64,000 nt of DNA from Geminocystis sp. NIES-3709 (GCF_001548115.1 NZ_AP014821.1:1116001-1180000); one strand, 5' to 3'; shown: positions 9,749-20,586, numbered from the stretch's first letter. Made by a program: numbers and translations. The notes: generated by a model from the letters alone, not told the origin.

Positions 9749-10234
9749 ATGGGCAGTAAATTATATGATACACGCATTGATTTAAGTGTAGAAATTAGAG
9801 AAGCAGTGGTTAGTATTTTAAATTGTACTTTAGCGACTACTTTAGACTTGAAAACTCAAACAAAACAAGCTCATTGGAATGTTAAAGGTAATGACTTTTA
9901 TCAACTTCATCAATTATTCGATGAAATGGCTACAGAATTGGAAGAATATGTGGACATGGTAGCAGAAAGAGTAACTACTTTAGCTGGAGTCGCTTTAGGT
10001 ACTGCTAGAGTAGCCGCTGAGTATTCCCTTCTCCCTGAATATCCTCTCGATGCTACCGCAGGATTAGATCATGTATCTGCTTTAGCCGATCGATATGCTA
10101 CTTATGGTGCTCATGTACGAGAAGCGATCGCCAAAACAGGAGATCTAGGAGACGCAGATACTTCCGATTTATACACAGAGATTTCTCGTGCCATTGATAA
10201 ACGTTTGTGGTTTTTAGAAGCCCATTTACGCTAA
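9749..10234 (+). CDS. dps: Dps family DNA starvation/stationary phase protection protein
   Basis: This is a ferritin-like mini-ferritin that oxidises and stores iron using hydrogen peroxide and can bind DNA. The dodecamer interface ferroxidase motif is intact: HWNVKGNDFYQLHQLFDE (about residues 45-62) supplies the His, Asp and Glu ligands. The 161-residue length is usual. The second helix LEEYVDMVAERVTTLAG and the end RLWFLEAHL are also typical. A GGAAAG ribosome-binding site lies ~8 bp before the ATG. Proximity to a Fur-type regulator (~1.7 kb away) fits iron/oxidative-stress biology but is not evidence of control. Confidence 0.96.
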   Translation: MGSKLYDTRIDLSVEIREAVVSILNCTLATTLDLKTQTKQAHWNVKGNDFYQLHQLFDEMATELEEYVDMVAERVTTLAGVALGTARVAAEYSLLPEYPLDATAGLDHVSALADRYATYGAHVREAIAKTGDLGDADTSDLYTEISRAIDKRLWFLEAHLR

Positions 10235-10499
10235 AAAAGTAAAGATTTTAGAGTTATATTTTTGATAATAAACTTAATAAATTTTTGCCAGTATATTGAT
10301 TTTAATTTTTCATTAAATTCCCTCTAATTAGGGGGAAATTGTGCGTTAGACTTTCTCAAACATTTAAAATTAAATCTATTGAGGGATAATATGGAGAATG
10401 AGCTATTTAAGTTTTCTAATGTCCCGCACCTAAATTTAAAACCACTAGCTTATTTATTGATCAATATTTTTGAATCTTAAAGTTTTCACAATACAAAAA

Positions 10500-11069
10500 T
10501 TATTTACTAAAAAAGGTTAAATAATCAAATATTTCTTGGGGAGATAATTGCCAATCTGAAAATAAAGATAACATAGGTAATAATTCATTATTTTGTTTTA
10601 TTTGAGGTTGTTTATTCGGTAAAAAAATCATAATAATTTTTTCTTGAGAATCTATTAACCAGCCTAATTCTGTACCATTATTTAAGGCAAATAAAATATT
10701 ATCAATAACTCGAATAGAACTTTGTTGTGGTGAAAGAATTTCAATAATCCAATTAGGTGCAATCTCAATACTATTATTTATTTCTCCTTGTTCATCTTTA
10801 GGAATATTTTGCCAAGAAATAACGCTAATATCCGGTACGATTGATCTCTGCTTAAAGTTGTAACGTAACTCCGTAAAAGCACAGCATTTTTTTTTAGGTA
10901 AACCGTTCTGATTGATAGCAGTAGTTAAAAAAGTTTGAATGGTACTATGTTTTCCTTTTGGCATGGGTTTTTGATAAATAGAACCATTAATATATTCTTG
11001 AATTGGTTTAGTTTCGGGCAATTGTAAAAATTCTTTGAGAGTAATCTGTGTTGGTGCTTGAACAAACAT
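10500..11069 (-). CDS. Uma2 family endonuclease (DUF820)
   Basis: This is a small PD-(D/E)XK-fold protein of the Uma2/DUF820 family, which is hugely expanded in cyanobacteria and of uncertain role. Visible features are the opening TLKEFLQLPETKPIQEYINGSI, the core VPDISVISW with its catalytic-type Asp, and NWIIEILSPQQSS with the Glu, spaced as in the family. About 189 residues is normal. I chose the ATG at 11069 over the TTG nine bases upstream. It stands alone with intergenic DNA on both sides and shows no toxin-antitoxin partner. Confidence 0.88.
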   Translation of the reverse strand: MFVQAPTQITLKEFLQLPETKPIQEYINGSIYQKPMPKGKHSTIQTFLTTAINQNGLPKKKCCAFTELRYNFKQRSIVPDISVISWQNIPKDEQGEINNSIEIAPNWIIEILSPQQSSIRVIDNILFALNNGTELGWLIDSQEKIIMIFLPNKQPQIKQNNELLPMLSLFSDWQLSPQEIFDYLTFFSK

Positions 11070-11249
11070 AATGATCAATTTAAATCAATAAAGATTGTTA
11101 TTTTTATTATCAACTATAGCATTTCTAAATCATTTGTGAACAATTAATTATTAGAAAATAATATAAAAAATACTGATAATTTTGCCTTTGGCTTTGGCTG
11201 TTGCCTTTTTAATTACGTTTTTTACAACTCAGATAACATTGCCATATAC

Positions 11250-11291
11250 AAAAAAATCAACTGTCGCCACTAAATATAATGACAACAGTTG
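11250..11291 (-). terminator. Rho-independent terminator of psaC
   Basis: Downstream of the psaC stop, the minus strand forms a 12-bp stem (with two G-U pairs) around a 10-nt AT loop. The outer arms are CAACTGT and ACAGTTG, followed directly by ATTTTTTTG. Stem plus U-run is a standard intrinsic terminator. Confidence 0.85.
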
Positions 11292-11312
11292 TTTCCATAA
11301 TATAGGATTTTT

Positions 11313-11993
<681 letters not shown>

Positions 11994-13190
11994 ATGCTTG
12001 ATTTAGGAAAATTAGCCCAAGCAATCCCTAATATGGGACAACAAATGCACACAGAGGCTTTAGCTAGTGTAGAAAGATTAAAATTAGCTCAATCTTTATT
12101 GCAAACTACAGAAAAAGATTTGGATACCTTCATTAAAGCTCAAGAAGAATGGCTCGATCGACTTATTTTTACCGCAGCAACTCCCATTGAACCAATTACG
12201 ACTTGTATTGATATAGAATCAGCTAAAATCAGTCATAGTGTTTTCTCTACCGATGGCTCACAAATTGCACCTTCTCACCACGAAATTGCCTACTGTTACT
12301 TAATCAATATTGGGCGAATTATGTTGCATTATGGGCAAAATTTTCATCCTCTCCTTGATACCTTACCAGAAATTTACTATAAAAGTGAAGACTTATATGC
12401 TTCTAGGAAATGGGGGATTCGTATAGAAGAATGGATGAGTTATAAACGCACGGTAGCAGAAGCAGAAGTATTGGCAGAAATGGCTTGTACATGGGTTAAT
12501 CCACCGGGTGCTCATTTTAATATACCTAATTTAGCCATGACCGATGGTTCTTTAATATACTGGTTTTTAGAAACTTTACCTGTAGAAGCCAGAGAGCAAA
12601 TTTTAACTCCCATTTTACAATCATGGGAACAATTACGGCAAACGAATATTCCTTTGGTAGGTTATGTTAGTGCTTCTCGCAGTATAGACGCTATTAACTT
12701 TCTTCGTTTTCCTGCTTGTCCTCATCCTAACCCTAACTGTGTCGTTTTTTGTGCAGAAGAAGTAGATAAAACTCCTTGTCAAAAAGTTGAGCCTTTACGA
12801 GATGCTACGTTATGGGGCAGCATATTAAAGCCTCGTCAAAGAAGTGCTATTTTTAAGAGTAACTCTCGTATTTTGGATTTATATTGGGAAAAACAACGAA
12901 CTTATTTTTGTTATCTTCATGTCGGTACAGAAGTTGCAAGAGTAGAGTTTCCTGAGTGGGTAGCTGAAAATTCTGCTTTATTAAATCAAGCCTTAAGTAT
13001 CACTCTTACTCAAGTTGATAAGGGTTTTGGTTATCCAGTGGCTTTAGCTGAAGCCCATAATTTGGCAGTTATTAAAGGTAGCGATCGAAGTCGTTTTTTT
13101 GCACTACTAGAAGAGCAAATGATTAAAGCAGGATTGAGAAATGTTGGCACATCCTATAAAGAAGCACGAAAAAGAGGAAGTATTGCCTAA
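11994..13190 (+). CDS. NurA domain nuclease
   Basis: The 398-residue protein carries the NurA-type nuclease domain (5'-3' DNA-end resection; in archaea it works with the HerA translocase). The segment FSTDGSQIAPSHHEIAYCYL (about residues 83-102) contains the conserved Asp-Gly-Ser active-site motif, and a second acidic motif, AMTDGSLIYWFLE, lies at about residue 180. The last part (SDRSRFFALLEEQMIKAGLR) is also typical of cyanobacterial NurA-domain proteins. No herA is visible in the window. The role in double-strand break repair is inferred from the family only. Confidence 0.85.
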   Translation: MLDLGKLAQAIPNMGQQMHTEALASVERLKLAQSLLQTTEKDLDTFIKAQEEWLDRLIFTAATPIEPITTCIDIESAKISHSVFSTDGSQIAPSHHEIAYCYLINIGRIMLHYGQNFHPLLDTLPEIYYKSEDLYASRKWGIRIEEWMSYKRTVAEAEVLAEMACTWVNPPGAHFNIPNLAMTDGSLIYWFLETLPVEAREQILTPILQSWEQLRQTNIPLVGYVSASRSIDAINFLRFPACPHPNPNCVVFCAEEVDKTPCQKVEPLRDATLWGSILKPRQRSAIFKSNSRILDLYWEKQRTYFCYLHVGTEVARVEFPEWVAENSALLNQALSITLTQVDKGFGYPVALAEAHNLAVIKGSDRSRFFALLEEQMIKAGLRNVGTSYKEARKRGSIA

Positions 13191-13562
13191 TTAGGGATTA
13201 GGGAAAAATACAACTTTACCGATAATTCCTAATAATCCTGTTATTAATACTCCTATTAGCCCGAAAAAGCCTAATGTAATGGTATTTAAACGATTATTAA
13301 TTTCATTAAATCTAGTCTCAACTTGACTGAATTTTTTATCAATTTTAGTCTCTAACTTTTCTTCTAAACTGTCTATTTTTATATCAAGTTTATCGATTTT
13401 AGTCTCTAACTTTTCTTCTAAACTGTCTATTTTTGTATCAAGTTTATCGATTTTAGTTTCTAACTTTTCTTCTAAGCGGTTTATTTGGGTATCAAGTTTA
13501 TCGATTTTAGTCTCTAACTTATTGAGTAAATCTACCAAGTTAACTTCGATCGTTTGAGTCAT
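13191..13562 (-). CDS. Coiled-coil protein with C-terminal membrane helix
   Basis: The 123-residue protein consists of an 18-residue repeat (consensus LETKIDKLDTKIDSLEEK) copied about 3.5 times between residues 16 and 76. After a short linker a single C-terminal hydrophobic helix follows (TLGFFGLIGVLITGLLGIIG). Hydrophobic residues fall at 4-3-4-3-4 spacing, a coiled coil with a stutter in each repeat. It is probably an oligomeric, membrane-tethered stalk. Such proteins are common in cyanobacteria and have no assigned role. Its end abuts the stop of the NurA gene on the other strand. Confidence 0.7.
   Translation of the reverse strand: MTQTIEVNLVDLLNKLETKIDKLDTQINRLEEKLETKIDKLDTKIDSLEEKLETKIDKLDIKIDSLEEKLETKIDKKFSQVETRFNEINNRLNTITLGFFGLIGVLITGLLGIIGKVVFFPNP
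13335..13517 (-). repeat. 54-bp tandem coding repeat
   Basis: Three full and one partial copies of a 54-bp unit encode the 18-residue coiled-coil repeat. Adjacent copies are nearly identical at the DNA level, which points to recent unit duplication and likely copy-number variation between strains. Confidence 0.9.
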
Positions 13563-13723
13563 GTTAAAATTCTCTTAAAGTTACAAATATTTTGTTAGGA
13601 ATAGTTAGCCTCTACTCCTAATTCTAAAGCTATCCCCTTCAAATTTCCCGCTGAGGTAAAAAAAATGTTTAAGAAAGCCTTTTTCTTAGATAATTTCTTT
13701 CAGTTTATGAATTTTCATGGTGG

Positions 13724-14889
13724 TAAGTACCTAGGCAAAATTAATTGTATATTTTGAACCAAAGTTTATAAGAATATTTTCTACTCCTTTTACTAAATCT
13801 AAATAACTTTTATAACAGGAGTTCTCTAACCATTTATATTTCATAAATCTCCACAGTATTTCTATTTTGTTTAATTGTGGTGAATAATAGGGTGGTAGAA
13901 AGAATATTTTTAATCCTTTTTTTTCCCATTCTTCTTCTTTATTCCAGAATTTTTTATTTTGGTGAATCGAGGCATTATCCATTACTAATACTGTTTCCTT
14001 CTTTATTTTTTTACTCAAGTTATCTATACAAGCTATCACGACATCACTATTGATTGATGACTCAAATACATAGCTTTCTAACTCATTATTTTTTTTCATA
14101 AATCCTAACACATTTAATCTTTTACTTAGGCTACTTTCTCTTTCTATTTTTCTCCCTTTTTCTTGCCATCCATAAGGTAAACAAGGTACTAAACTAAATC
14201 CACTTTCATCACCATAATATATATCTATTTTTCCTTCATTTTCTGCTCTTTTTAGTTGCTCTAATTGTCTCTTTTTTTGTTGGTATAATTCAGGGCATAC
14301 TTCCCCTTTTACCCTTTTCTTGAACCGATACCACCCCATGCCCTTTTTTTTTGCTAATCTTTTTATCGTATCTTTGCTTATTTTTATCTCCCACTCATTT
14401 TCTATTTTTTCTTGAACTATCTTTAAGGTTTTTGGATGAGATTTTATCCATTCTTTTACTTTTAATTCTTGTTGCTCATTTAAAGTTGATTTTCTTCCTC
14501 TTCCCTTCAAGCTATATAATCCATTTAAACCATTTTTTTCCTAATTATTAAGCCAATTATAAATTGTATTTCTACTAATATTTAATATTAACATTATTTG
14601 AGTAATTTTATAACCTTGATAACTTAACAAAATCGATTTTGCTCGATGTCTAACTTGATAGTATTTACTTTTTTGTTCAATAGTCTTTAATAACTGTTGT
14701 GTTTCTGGAGCTAATCTGGTAACAAATCGCATTTTTTATCCTTGATTTACTTATTTTTCATATTTTTAGCAGATTTTAAGCTACATTAATTATTTTTAAA
14801 TATAAATAAAACTTTTGTATATTACTTTTTGATTTTATTAAATTTATTTTAATGTTATAATTATACAATTAATTCTGCCCACTTACTTA
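13724..14889 (-). mobile_element. IS630-family insertion sequence (complete, 1166 bp)
   Basis: The element is bounded by 28-bp imperfect inverted repeats, 13724-13751 and 14862-14889. The outer ends read TAAGTA and the inner parts share AATTAATTGTATA. The outermost TA at each side fits the TA target duplication of the IS630/Tc1 group. The transposase stop codon lies within the left repeat. The single gene inside is interrupted by one amber codon. Confidence 0.9.
13731..14732 (-). pseudogene. IS630-family transposase interrupted by an in-frame TAG
   Basis: One continuous reading frame runs from ATG at 14732 to the stop at 13731 except for a single TAG at 14541-14543. The first 63 codons hold the helix-turn-helix (ITQIMLILNISRNTIYNWLNN). 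Reading on after the TAG gives EKNGLNGLYSLKGRGRKSTL, the usual linker into the catalytic half. The DDE residues are present: YGDESGFSL, VMDNASIHQNKK and PQLNKIEILW. The position of the stop, after NWLNN and before EKNG, is where relatives tend to have Trp, so TGG to TAG is the likely change (inference). There is no frameshift. The protein would be made only by readthrough or by internal starts, so the gene is probably inactive. Confidence 0.88.
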
Positions 14890-14957
14890 TTCTATCCATC
14901 TGTTGAGATAAAGCTAAGCTCAACTTCCTGAATTTGCCATCCCCAGTTAAGTGTAAT

Positions 14958-14985
14958 TAAGTATAGTAAGGTAAGTATAGTAAGG
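14958..14985. repeat. 14-bp tandem duplication
   Basis: TAAGTATAGTAAGG occurs twice in perfect tandem (14958-14971 and 14972-14985), about 85 bp before ribBA. It could be a simple slippage product or a regulatory repeat. Confidence 0.8.
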
Positions 14986-15068
14986 TTAAACTCAATTGTT
15001 GTAACTTTTCCATTTTCTATCTCATGACTGAGAATTTACGATAGAGAGCTGACAATAATTTTTTGGGG

Positions 15069-16796
15069 ATGTCTATTGTAAAATTGAGTAAGAATAATTA
15101 CCCAATCGTTAGTTTTAAATTAATTGTGTCTATAGAAAATATCCCGTTTAATACCATTGAAGAAGCCTTAGCAGAAATAAAAGCCGGTCGCTCAGTTGTA
15201 GTTGTAGATGATGAAAATAGAGAAAACGAAGGAGATGTGATTTGTGCAGCACAATTTGCTACCCCTGATATGATTAATTTTATGGCAGTGGAAGCAAGAG
15301 GATTGATTTGTCTTGCTATGACGGGAGAAAGATTAGATGAGTTAGATTTGCCTTTGATGGTGACAAAAAATACTGACAGCAATCAAACTGCTTTTACTAT
15401 TAGTATTGATGGGGCTAAACATTTGGGTGTCAGCACTGGTATTTCCGCAGACGATCGAGCCAAAACCATCCAAATTGCTATTAATCCTACCACACAACCT
15501 GATGATTTAGCAAGACCGGGTCATATTTTTCCTTTACGCGCAAAAAATGGAGGCGTTTTAAAAAGGGCGGGGCATACAGAAGCGGCAGTGGATTTATCTC
15601 GTTTAGCAGGGTTATATCCTGCCGGAGTCATTTGTGAGATTCAAAATCCAGATGGTAGTATGGCAAGATTACCACAACTTTACGAATATGCACAACAACA
15701 CCATTTGAAATTAATTAGCATTGCCGATTTAATCAGTTATCGCCTAAAACACGATCGTTTTGTCTATCGGGAAACAATTTGTAATTTTCCTAGTCAATTC
15801 GGGGATTTTCAGATTTATGCTTATCGTAATGTTTTAGATCATACAGAACATATTGCCATTGTAAAAGGAGATATTAACCAATTTGGGCAACTGCCCGTAA
15901 TGGTGAGAATGCACTCAGAATGCTTGACAGGTGACGCTTTAGGCTCATTACGTTGTGATTGTCGAATGCAGTTACAAGCGGCATTAAAGATGATTGACAA
16001 TGCAGGATTAGGAGTTGTTGTCTATTTACGTCAAGAAGGAAGAGGTATCGGCTTAGTTAATAAACTTAAGGCTTACACTTTACAAGATAGGGGTTTTGAC
16101 ACCGTCGAAGCCAACGAAAAATTGGGTTTTCCTGCAGATTTACGAGATTATGGTATGGGCGCACAAATGTTAAATGATTTGGGTATTAATAAGATTCGTT
16201 TAATTACTAATAATCCTCGAAAAATTGCTGGTTTAAAAGGTTATGGTATTGAAATAGTCGATCGAGTACCATTGTTTATAGAGGCTAATGATTATAATTC
16301 AAATTATCTTGCAACTAAAGCAGAAAAATTAGGACATTTATTTTTACAAACCTATCTTTGTACCGTTGCTATTACATGGCAAAATCCGCTAAATTCTGCC
16401 ACAAAACGTTATCAAAAATTAGAAAATTTACGAAAATTAGCACGTAGTAATAATCTTATTTTACAAGAAGAAACTCGTCCTGTTTCAGTAGCTTTATTTA
16501 GTCAACCATCTATTATTTTTCACCTAGGATTTGACAAGCCAAATATGGTTAAATCTCAATGGTATAAAAACCAAAATCATCCTTATTTGAAAGCTATTTT
16601 AGATATTTTAACTCAAATTACTTCTTGGGAAAGTTTAGCTACTTTACAATTTTTAATAGCAGATGTTGAAGACCCCATGTTAGGTTTACAGGTAAGATTA
16701 GAAAGGGAAACTATTTCTAATACTTTATTTATTAACGAATTAAGCTATTCATTACAAACTCAAACTGTCTATATTTATGATTGTATGGAAAAATAA
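15069..16796 (+). CDS. ribBA: Bifunctional riboflavin synthesis protein RibBA
   Basis: This two-domain enzyme supplies both precursors of riboflavin. Residues ~25-230 are 3,4-dihydroxy-2-butanone-4-phosphate synthase ([40 protein letters not shown]). Residues ~235-405 are GTP cyclohydrolase II, with the zinc-cysteine motif [19 protein letters not shown] and the GTP-binding [17 protein letters not shown] further ~160 residues form the C-terminal extension seen in many cyanobacterial RibBA proteins. I prefer ATG at 15069 over the in-frame TTG six bases earlier. I saw no recognisable FMN riboswitch in the ~180-bp leader. Confidence 0.97.
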   Translation: MSIVKLSKNNYPIVSFKLIVSIENIPFNTIEEALAEIKAGRSVVVVDDENRENEGDVICAAQFATPDMINFMAVEARGLICLAMTGERLDELDLPLMVTKNTDSNQTAFTISIDGAKHLGVSTGISADDRAKTIQIAINPTTQPDDLARPGHIFPLRAKNGGVLKRAGHTEAAVDLSRLAGLYPAGVICEIQNPDGSMARLPQLYEYAQQHHLKLISIADLISYRLKHDRFVYRETICNFPSQFGDFQIYAYRNVLDHTEHIAIVKGDINQFGQLPVMVRMHSECLTGDALGSLRCDCRMQLQAALKMIDNAGLGVVVYLRQEGRGIGLVNKLKAYTLQDRGFDTVEANEKLGFPADLRDYGMGAQMLNDLGINKIRLITNNPRKIAGLKGYGIEIVDRVPLFIEANDYNSNYLATKAEKLGHLFLQTYLCTVAITWQNPLNSATKRYQKLENLRKLARSNNLILQEETRPVSVALFSQPSIIFHLGFDKPNMVKSQWYKNQNHPYLKAILDILTQITSWESLATLQFLIADVEDPMLGLQVRLERETISNTLFINELSYSLQTQTVYIYDCMEK

Positions 16797-17015
16797 CCAA
16801 TATATAGATAAAATAAGCTATAATTCATAAAAATTGCATATTCTTAGTAGTAAAAACTGATGAAATACAAATCGGAGGGATTAAATTTAACAAACAATTG
16901 AAATAAATCAATTTTTTATAGTTTTGAATCAATTATTATCACTTTTCCCTATTCTTTATTATCTTTTCCCTCTCTTTACCGATAGTTTTGTGGTTCACCC
17001 TAGGTGATATTGATG

Positions 17016-19499
17016 TTAATTATTAATTGTTTTAAAACCAAATTTAACTTTGATATTTCGATCGATTTCAGCTATTTTACTAATATCAATACCTTGATTA
17101 CTTGCATCTTTTAAGGCTTTTTTATCTGGTGTATAAGTTACTTTTTCTGTGCGATATTCAGGGGGTAATTCTTCAGGTTTAATCTTAATATTTATCTTAG
17201 GATATTCTCTAAATATTAAACTTCTTTCATTTCCTTCTTCTTTTTTATTTAAGATTTTTTGTTGATGTAAATTTAATAATCTTTGCTGTAATAAATCCTG
17301 TCCTTTTTTTAATTCTTCAACTTCATTTTGAAACATCTCATTAACTTTTTTTTGTTTAGCAAGTCTGCTAGTAATAGCTAATTCATATTGATCATTTATC
17401 CACGCAAAACCATCTATATCAATGTCTAATTTTTCTAATAAAAAAATAATTTCTTTCTCATCATCAAGATTGATTAATTCTTGCCAAATTTGACCAGCTT
17501 TTTCATGATAATTTTGATATAAAGAGGTAACAACATTTTCAAATTTATTGTCTTGATTAGAGCTAATTTTTTTAGTAATTTCTTCTAAAGAATTATGATA
17601 ATTAACGTTTAATTTATTTTTATTTTTGTCTAGTTTATTTTTAATCCAATCTTTCTTAAACTGATGTAAATATTCTTGATAAAGATTTAAAATATTTACC
17701 GATGAGTTCATTTTTCTTTGATGATAAATATCCTTTAATTCTTCTAATAAAGTATGACGATGATTGAGATCTGTATTCAACTCTAAAAATTCTTTAAATT
17801 GTCCATAAAATCGACTTAAACGTTCATCTAAGATATTTTTTGATAAATTAAAAGTATTTTGTAAAATTAGCTTAATTTGACGTAAATTAGTATCTCCATG
17901 AAGATAATTAATAATTTCTTGAGCAAATACGATCGCAATTTGTTCAATAGATAAAAGAGAATTGATAGGAAGAAAAATAGGAAAAGCAAGAGAAGAAAAA
18001 CCACTACTATCAGCTAAAGTCAAGCAACGATTAATGATAGTCTTAACTAAGTTTAAATCTGTTAATTCTATTTGCTGATAATCATAAATTACAGTATGAA
18101 AAATAGCCTCTGCTTTTAATTTTCCTCCCGAAGTAGTTAAAATTTGTCCTAATTGTTTTATTTTCCTTTTTTCTAATTCTTTATGAATAGTTTTACCTCC
18201 TTTTGTCAACAACATTCGGGAGATGTCTTCACTCATGGATAAATCAATATCAGTGTAATTAACTAAAACTTCTACATTACAATTGATCAGAGAGTTGTAT
18301 TCTACTGTGAGTTGAGTATGTTCGATCGAAGTCTCTAAAACTAGATGAGTAAAGTTAGGAGGATTTTTTGAAAAAGAAACAGGAGGAGGAGGATTAAAGT
18401 CTAAACCCTGTAAATTTTGCCAAGTCAAAGGTAAACTGGCGGGATTTTGACAAATAATTGGCAACCAAGTGGCACAAGGAAATTCAGTTTCGAGGAGTTG
18501 TAATTTTTCTCTTGCTTGTCTGACAGCTAAATATAAAGGTTGATTGTCAGCAAAACTCTCTAAAAATTCCTTAATAAAAACATGAGCAACCTTATCTGGT
18601 ATCATTTCTCCCATGACGATTATTTGAGATAAATGTAATGCAACTAAATCTTGTGCTAATCCCAAGCCATCACAGGAATTAAAAATAGCCAATTTTAAAC
18701 CTTTTTGAATTGCTTGTTTTAAGGCGTGATTAAATTCTTCAATGGTGATAATATCTTCTTCATTTAGATATAAATTACCCTGCCAAGTTTCTGGATTTTT
18801 ACCACTATGTCCGGCAAAAAAAAGTAAATCCCATTCATGCTCATAAAGATGATAAAATAAATCTTCTCGATTAGGATTATTTAAGGTAATTATTTCTGCT
18901 TTTTGTAAATTAGTTAATACTTCTTGATCTGGTTTTAAATTAATTCCTTCACTGTTACCAAAAATCGCTAAAATTTTAATTTGAGAACTTTCTTTTAAGT
19001 GAGTATTTAAAGTTGTATATTCGACAGGTGCGATAGCTAATTCTGCTTTATGATATAAATTAAGAAAAGAATCAAAAAATAAATGCCAAGGAAGAAAACG
19101 TAACTCTTTAATATTAGTTTGAATCAAAAGTCTGACAGATTCTTGAGTGTCTAATTCCGTTAACAATTTTTCCCTAATTTTACCAAAAGATTCTATTTCA
19201 CAATGATACCAATTTTTTAAAGTTTTCTTGAGTTGAGAAGCAGATACTTGACAACTATTTGTAATGCGAGTAATCTGTTGCTTAGAAGATCCTAACCTTA
19301 CTTGTTGATGCAAACTCCGATAACTTTCTTGCCATTGCTGATAATGGAGAGTAATGGGTTGACAAGGAGGAAGTTTTCCCATGACAGTAGTAAAAGGATG
19401 GGTAATACCATCGGGATTATCTTCACAAATTTGCAAACTCACATGAAAACCATTAACAAAACTACCTGATTCTATCTTGAAAAGAATTAATTTACCCAT
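17016..19499 (-). CDS. CHAT-domain protease-like protein fused to a macro-like domain
   Basis: The 827-residue protein has three parts. Residues ~120-355 are a CHAT (caspase-like, separase-related) domain with the catalytic His in FFAGHSG (about 231) and Cys in FNSCDGLG (about 276). Residues ~400-555 resemble a macro (ADP-ribose-binding) domain: VEVLVNYTDIDLSM, GGKTIHKELEKR and GQILTTSGGKLKAEAIFHTV align with its usual core. The glycine-rich loop that follows VNAxN..L in active members is replaced (SEDISRML), so ligand binding may be altered. Residues ~560-800 are rich in Lys/Glu and look coiled-coil. CHAT proteins are often effectors in bacterial immunity or programmed death. The neighbours here are housekeeping genes, so that role is only inference. 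Confidence 0.82.
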   Translation of the reverse strand: MGKLILFKIESGSFVNGFHVSLQICEDNPDGITHPFTTVMGKLPPCQPITLHYQQWQESYRSLHQQVRLGSSKQQITRITNSCQVSASQLKKTLKNWYHCEIESFGKIREKLLTELDTQESVRLLIQTNIKELRFLPWHLFFDSFLNLYHKAELAIAPVEYTTLNTHLKESSQIKILAIFGNSEGINLKPDQEVLTNLQKAEIITLNNPNREDLFYHLYEHEWDLLFFAGHSGKNPETWQGNLYLNEEDIITIEEFNHALKQAIQKGLKLAIFNSCDGLGLAQDLVALHLSQIIVMGEMIPDKVAHVFIKEFLESFADNQPLYLAVRQAREKLQLLETEFPCATWLPIICQNPASLPLTWQNLQGLDFNPPPPVSFSKNPPNFTHLVLETSIEHTQLTVEYNSLINCNVEVLVNYTDIDLSMSEDISRMLLTKGGKTIHKELEKRKIKQLGQILTTSGGKLKAEAIFHTVIYDYQQIELTDLNLVKTIINRCLTLADSSGFSSLAFPIFLPINSLLSIEQIAIVFAQEIINYLHGDTNLRQIKLILQNTFNLSKNILDERLSRFYGQFKEFLELNTDLNHRHTLLEELKDIYHQRKMNSSVNILNLYQEYLHQFKKDWIKNKLDKNKNKLNVNYHNSLEEITKKISSNQDNKFENVVTSLYQNYHEKAGQIWQELINLDDEKEIIFLLEKLDIDIDGFAWINDQYELAITSRLAKQKKVNEMFQNEVEELKKGQDLLQQRLLNLHQQKILNKKEEGNERSLIFREYPKINIKIKPEELPPEYRTEKVTYTPDKKALKDASNQGIDISKIAEIDRNIKVKFGFKTINN

Positions 19500-19623
19500 G
19501 TTAATAGTTAATAGTGGATACTTGTAGTTAATTTTTTTCTAATGGTAAAATTCTTACATTGCTTTTCTAATGACAATTTAATCTTCTTTCTTCTAGGGAT
19601 AGATAATTGTCAATTGTTGAATG

Positions 19624-20241
19624 TTATGGCGATAGTAAATCCGCTCCCCCCCTAGTAGGTAAAACAAAAACAGGAGGAGAATTGTTATTCTCAGGATTTT
19701 TGGAGGGTTTATCTTCTGGTGTCGTTTCTTCTGTCGGATTATAAATACTCACTAACACATTGACTAATTTATCTCGTTGTTGCATGGTTAGCTTTTGAAT
19801 GATTGCTCGATCGAGTTCAAAGGGATTTTGTGTTAAAGTACTATTACCCGGGTAACGTTGCTCATCGATAATTTCATTTTTACCAAGATAATCCGCCAGA
19901 GTTAACTTCCAATCAAGACGAAAAGTGGTAGGTCGTGCTTTAATATATTGATGATAGCGAACCATACGACTAACTAAGGTATTTTCGATCGCTTGTTGAC
20001 TATTGGTGATGCTGGTATAATTATTTTCCAAAGGCAAATCTGGTATTTGTTGATATACTTCCGTTGCAACTTTTTCAGGGGAAATACTTTGAGCAAAAAC
20101 CAAAAGATAGTTTGAATCTTTCTCCCCTAATAATTGAGAGATAAAAGGAGATGTACCAAGATAATTAACTAAAAGAAAAGCAGTCAAAAATAAGGAAAAA
20201 TTCAACCACTTTTCTTGCCATAATATTCTAATATTAGTCAT
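19624..20241 (-). CDS. Conserved hypothetical protein with N-terminal membrane anchor
   Basis: From ATG at 20241 the product is ~205 residues with one hydrophobic segment near the start ([20 protein letters not shown]) and a mostly polar remainder ending in a Pro/Asn-rich tail. I do not recognise the family. The start overlaps the rpoZ stop by 8 bp, so translation is probably coupled to rpoZ. The longer frame start at 20271 would overlap rpoZ by ~38 bp and is less likely. The protein is likely anchored with its bulk outside the cytosol, or a signal peptide is removed. Confidence 0.7.
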   Translation of the reverse strand: MTNIRILWQEKWLNFSLFLTAFLLVNYLGTSPFISQLLGEKDSNYLLVFAQSISPEKVATEVYQQIPDLPLENNYTSITNSQQAIENTLVSRMVRYHQYIKARPTTFRLDWKLTLADYLGKNEIIDEQRYPGNSTLTQNPFELDRAIIQKLTMQQRDKLVNVLVSIYNPTEETTPEDKPSKNPENNNSPPVFVLPTRGGADLLSP

Positions 20242-20461
20242 CACTAATAATTTCAGGTTGAGTAAGTTCATCAGACATTTCTATAATAGCTCTGAGGACA
20301 GGTTTCATCACCTCTTCTATATTTTCAAAGTCTTCTTTTCTTCTTTGTTTCGCTCTTTTAGCAACGGCTACAGTAATCTTATAACGATTAGAAGCGGCAC
20401 TCATCAACTCATCACTGCGAAACATTATTTGACTGGAATCAAAGCTATTTTTCTTCAGCAT
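20234..20461 (-). CDS. rpoZ: DNA-directed RNA polymerase subunit omega
   Basis: Omega helps assemble RNA polymerase by chaperoning beta-prime. The 75-residue protein includes the conserved core [28 protein letters not shown] (residues 14-39), where the Asn-Arg-Tyr and Ala-x-x-Ala-Lys-Arg-Ala elements mark the family. The acidic tail ends [13 protein letters not shown]. The length agrees with cyanobacterial RpoZ. Its 3' end overlaps the downstream gene by 8 bp. The region between it and the divergent GTPase gene (125 bp) should contain both promoters. Confidence 0.93.
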   Translation of the reverse strand: MLKKNSFDSSQIMFRSDELMSAASNRYKITVAVAKRAKQRRKEDFENIEEVMKPVLRAIIEMSDELTQPEIISDD

Positions 20462-20586
20462 TCTTATATTATCATCAAGTTTCGATGTCTAATTATATCC
20501 TAATCTTCCTCTGTAAGCAAAATGTTGGCTATGAAAACAGTGTATATTAAATATCAACGATCAACTCTCAATTAATTCTTTGTCAA

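Noticed and set aside
13335-13517. Regular repeats considered as a CRISPR array
   Set aside because: The 54-bp units are contiguous, without spacers, and encode a coiled coil in frame.
14510-14551. Frameshift between the two transposase fragments of the first IS630 element
   Set aside because: Codon-by-codon reading shows both fragments are in the same frame, separated only by a TAG.
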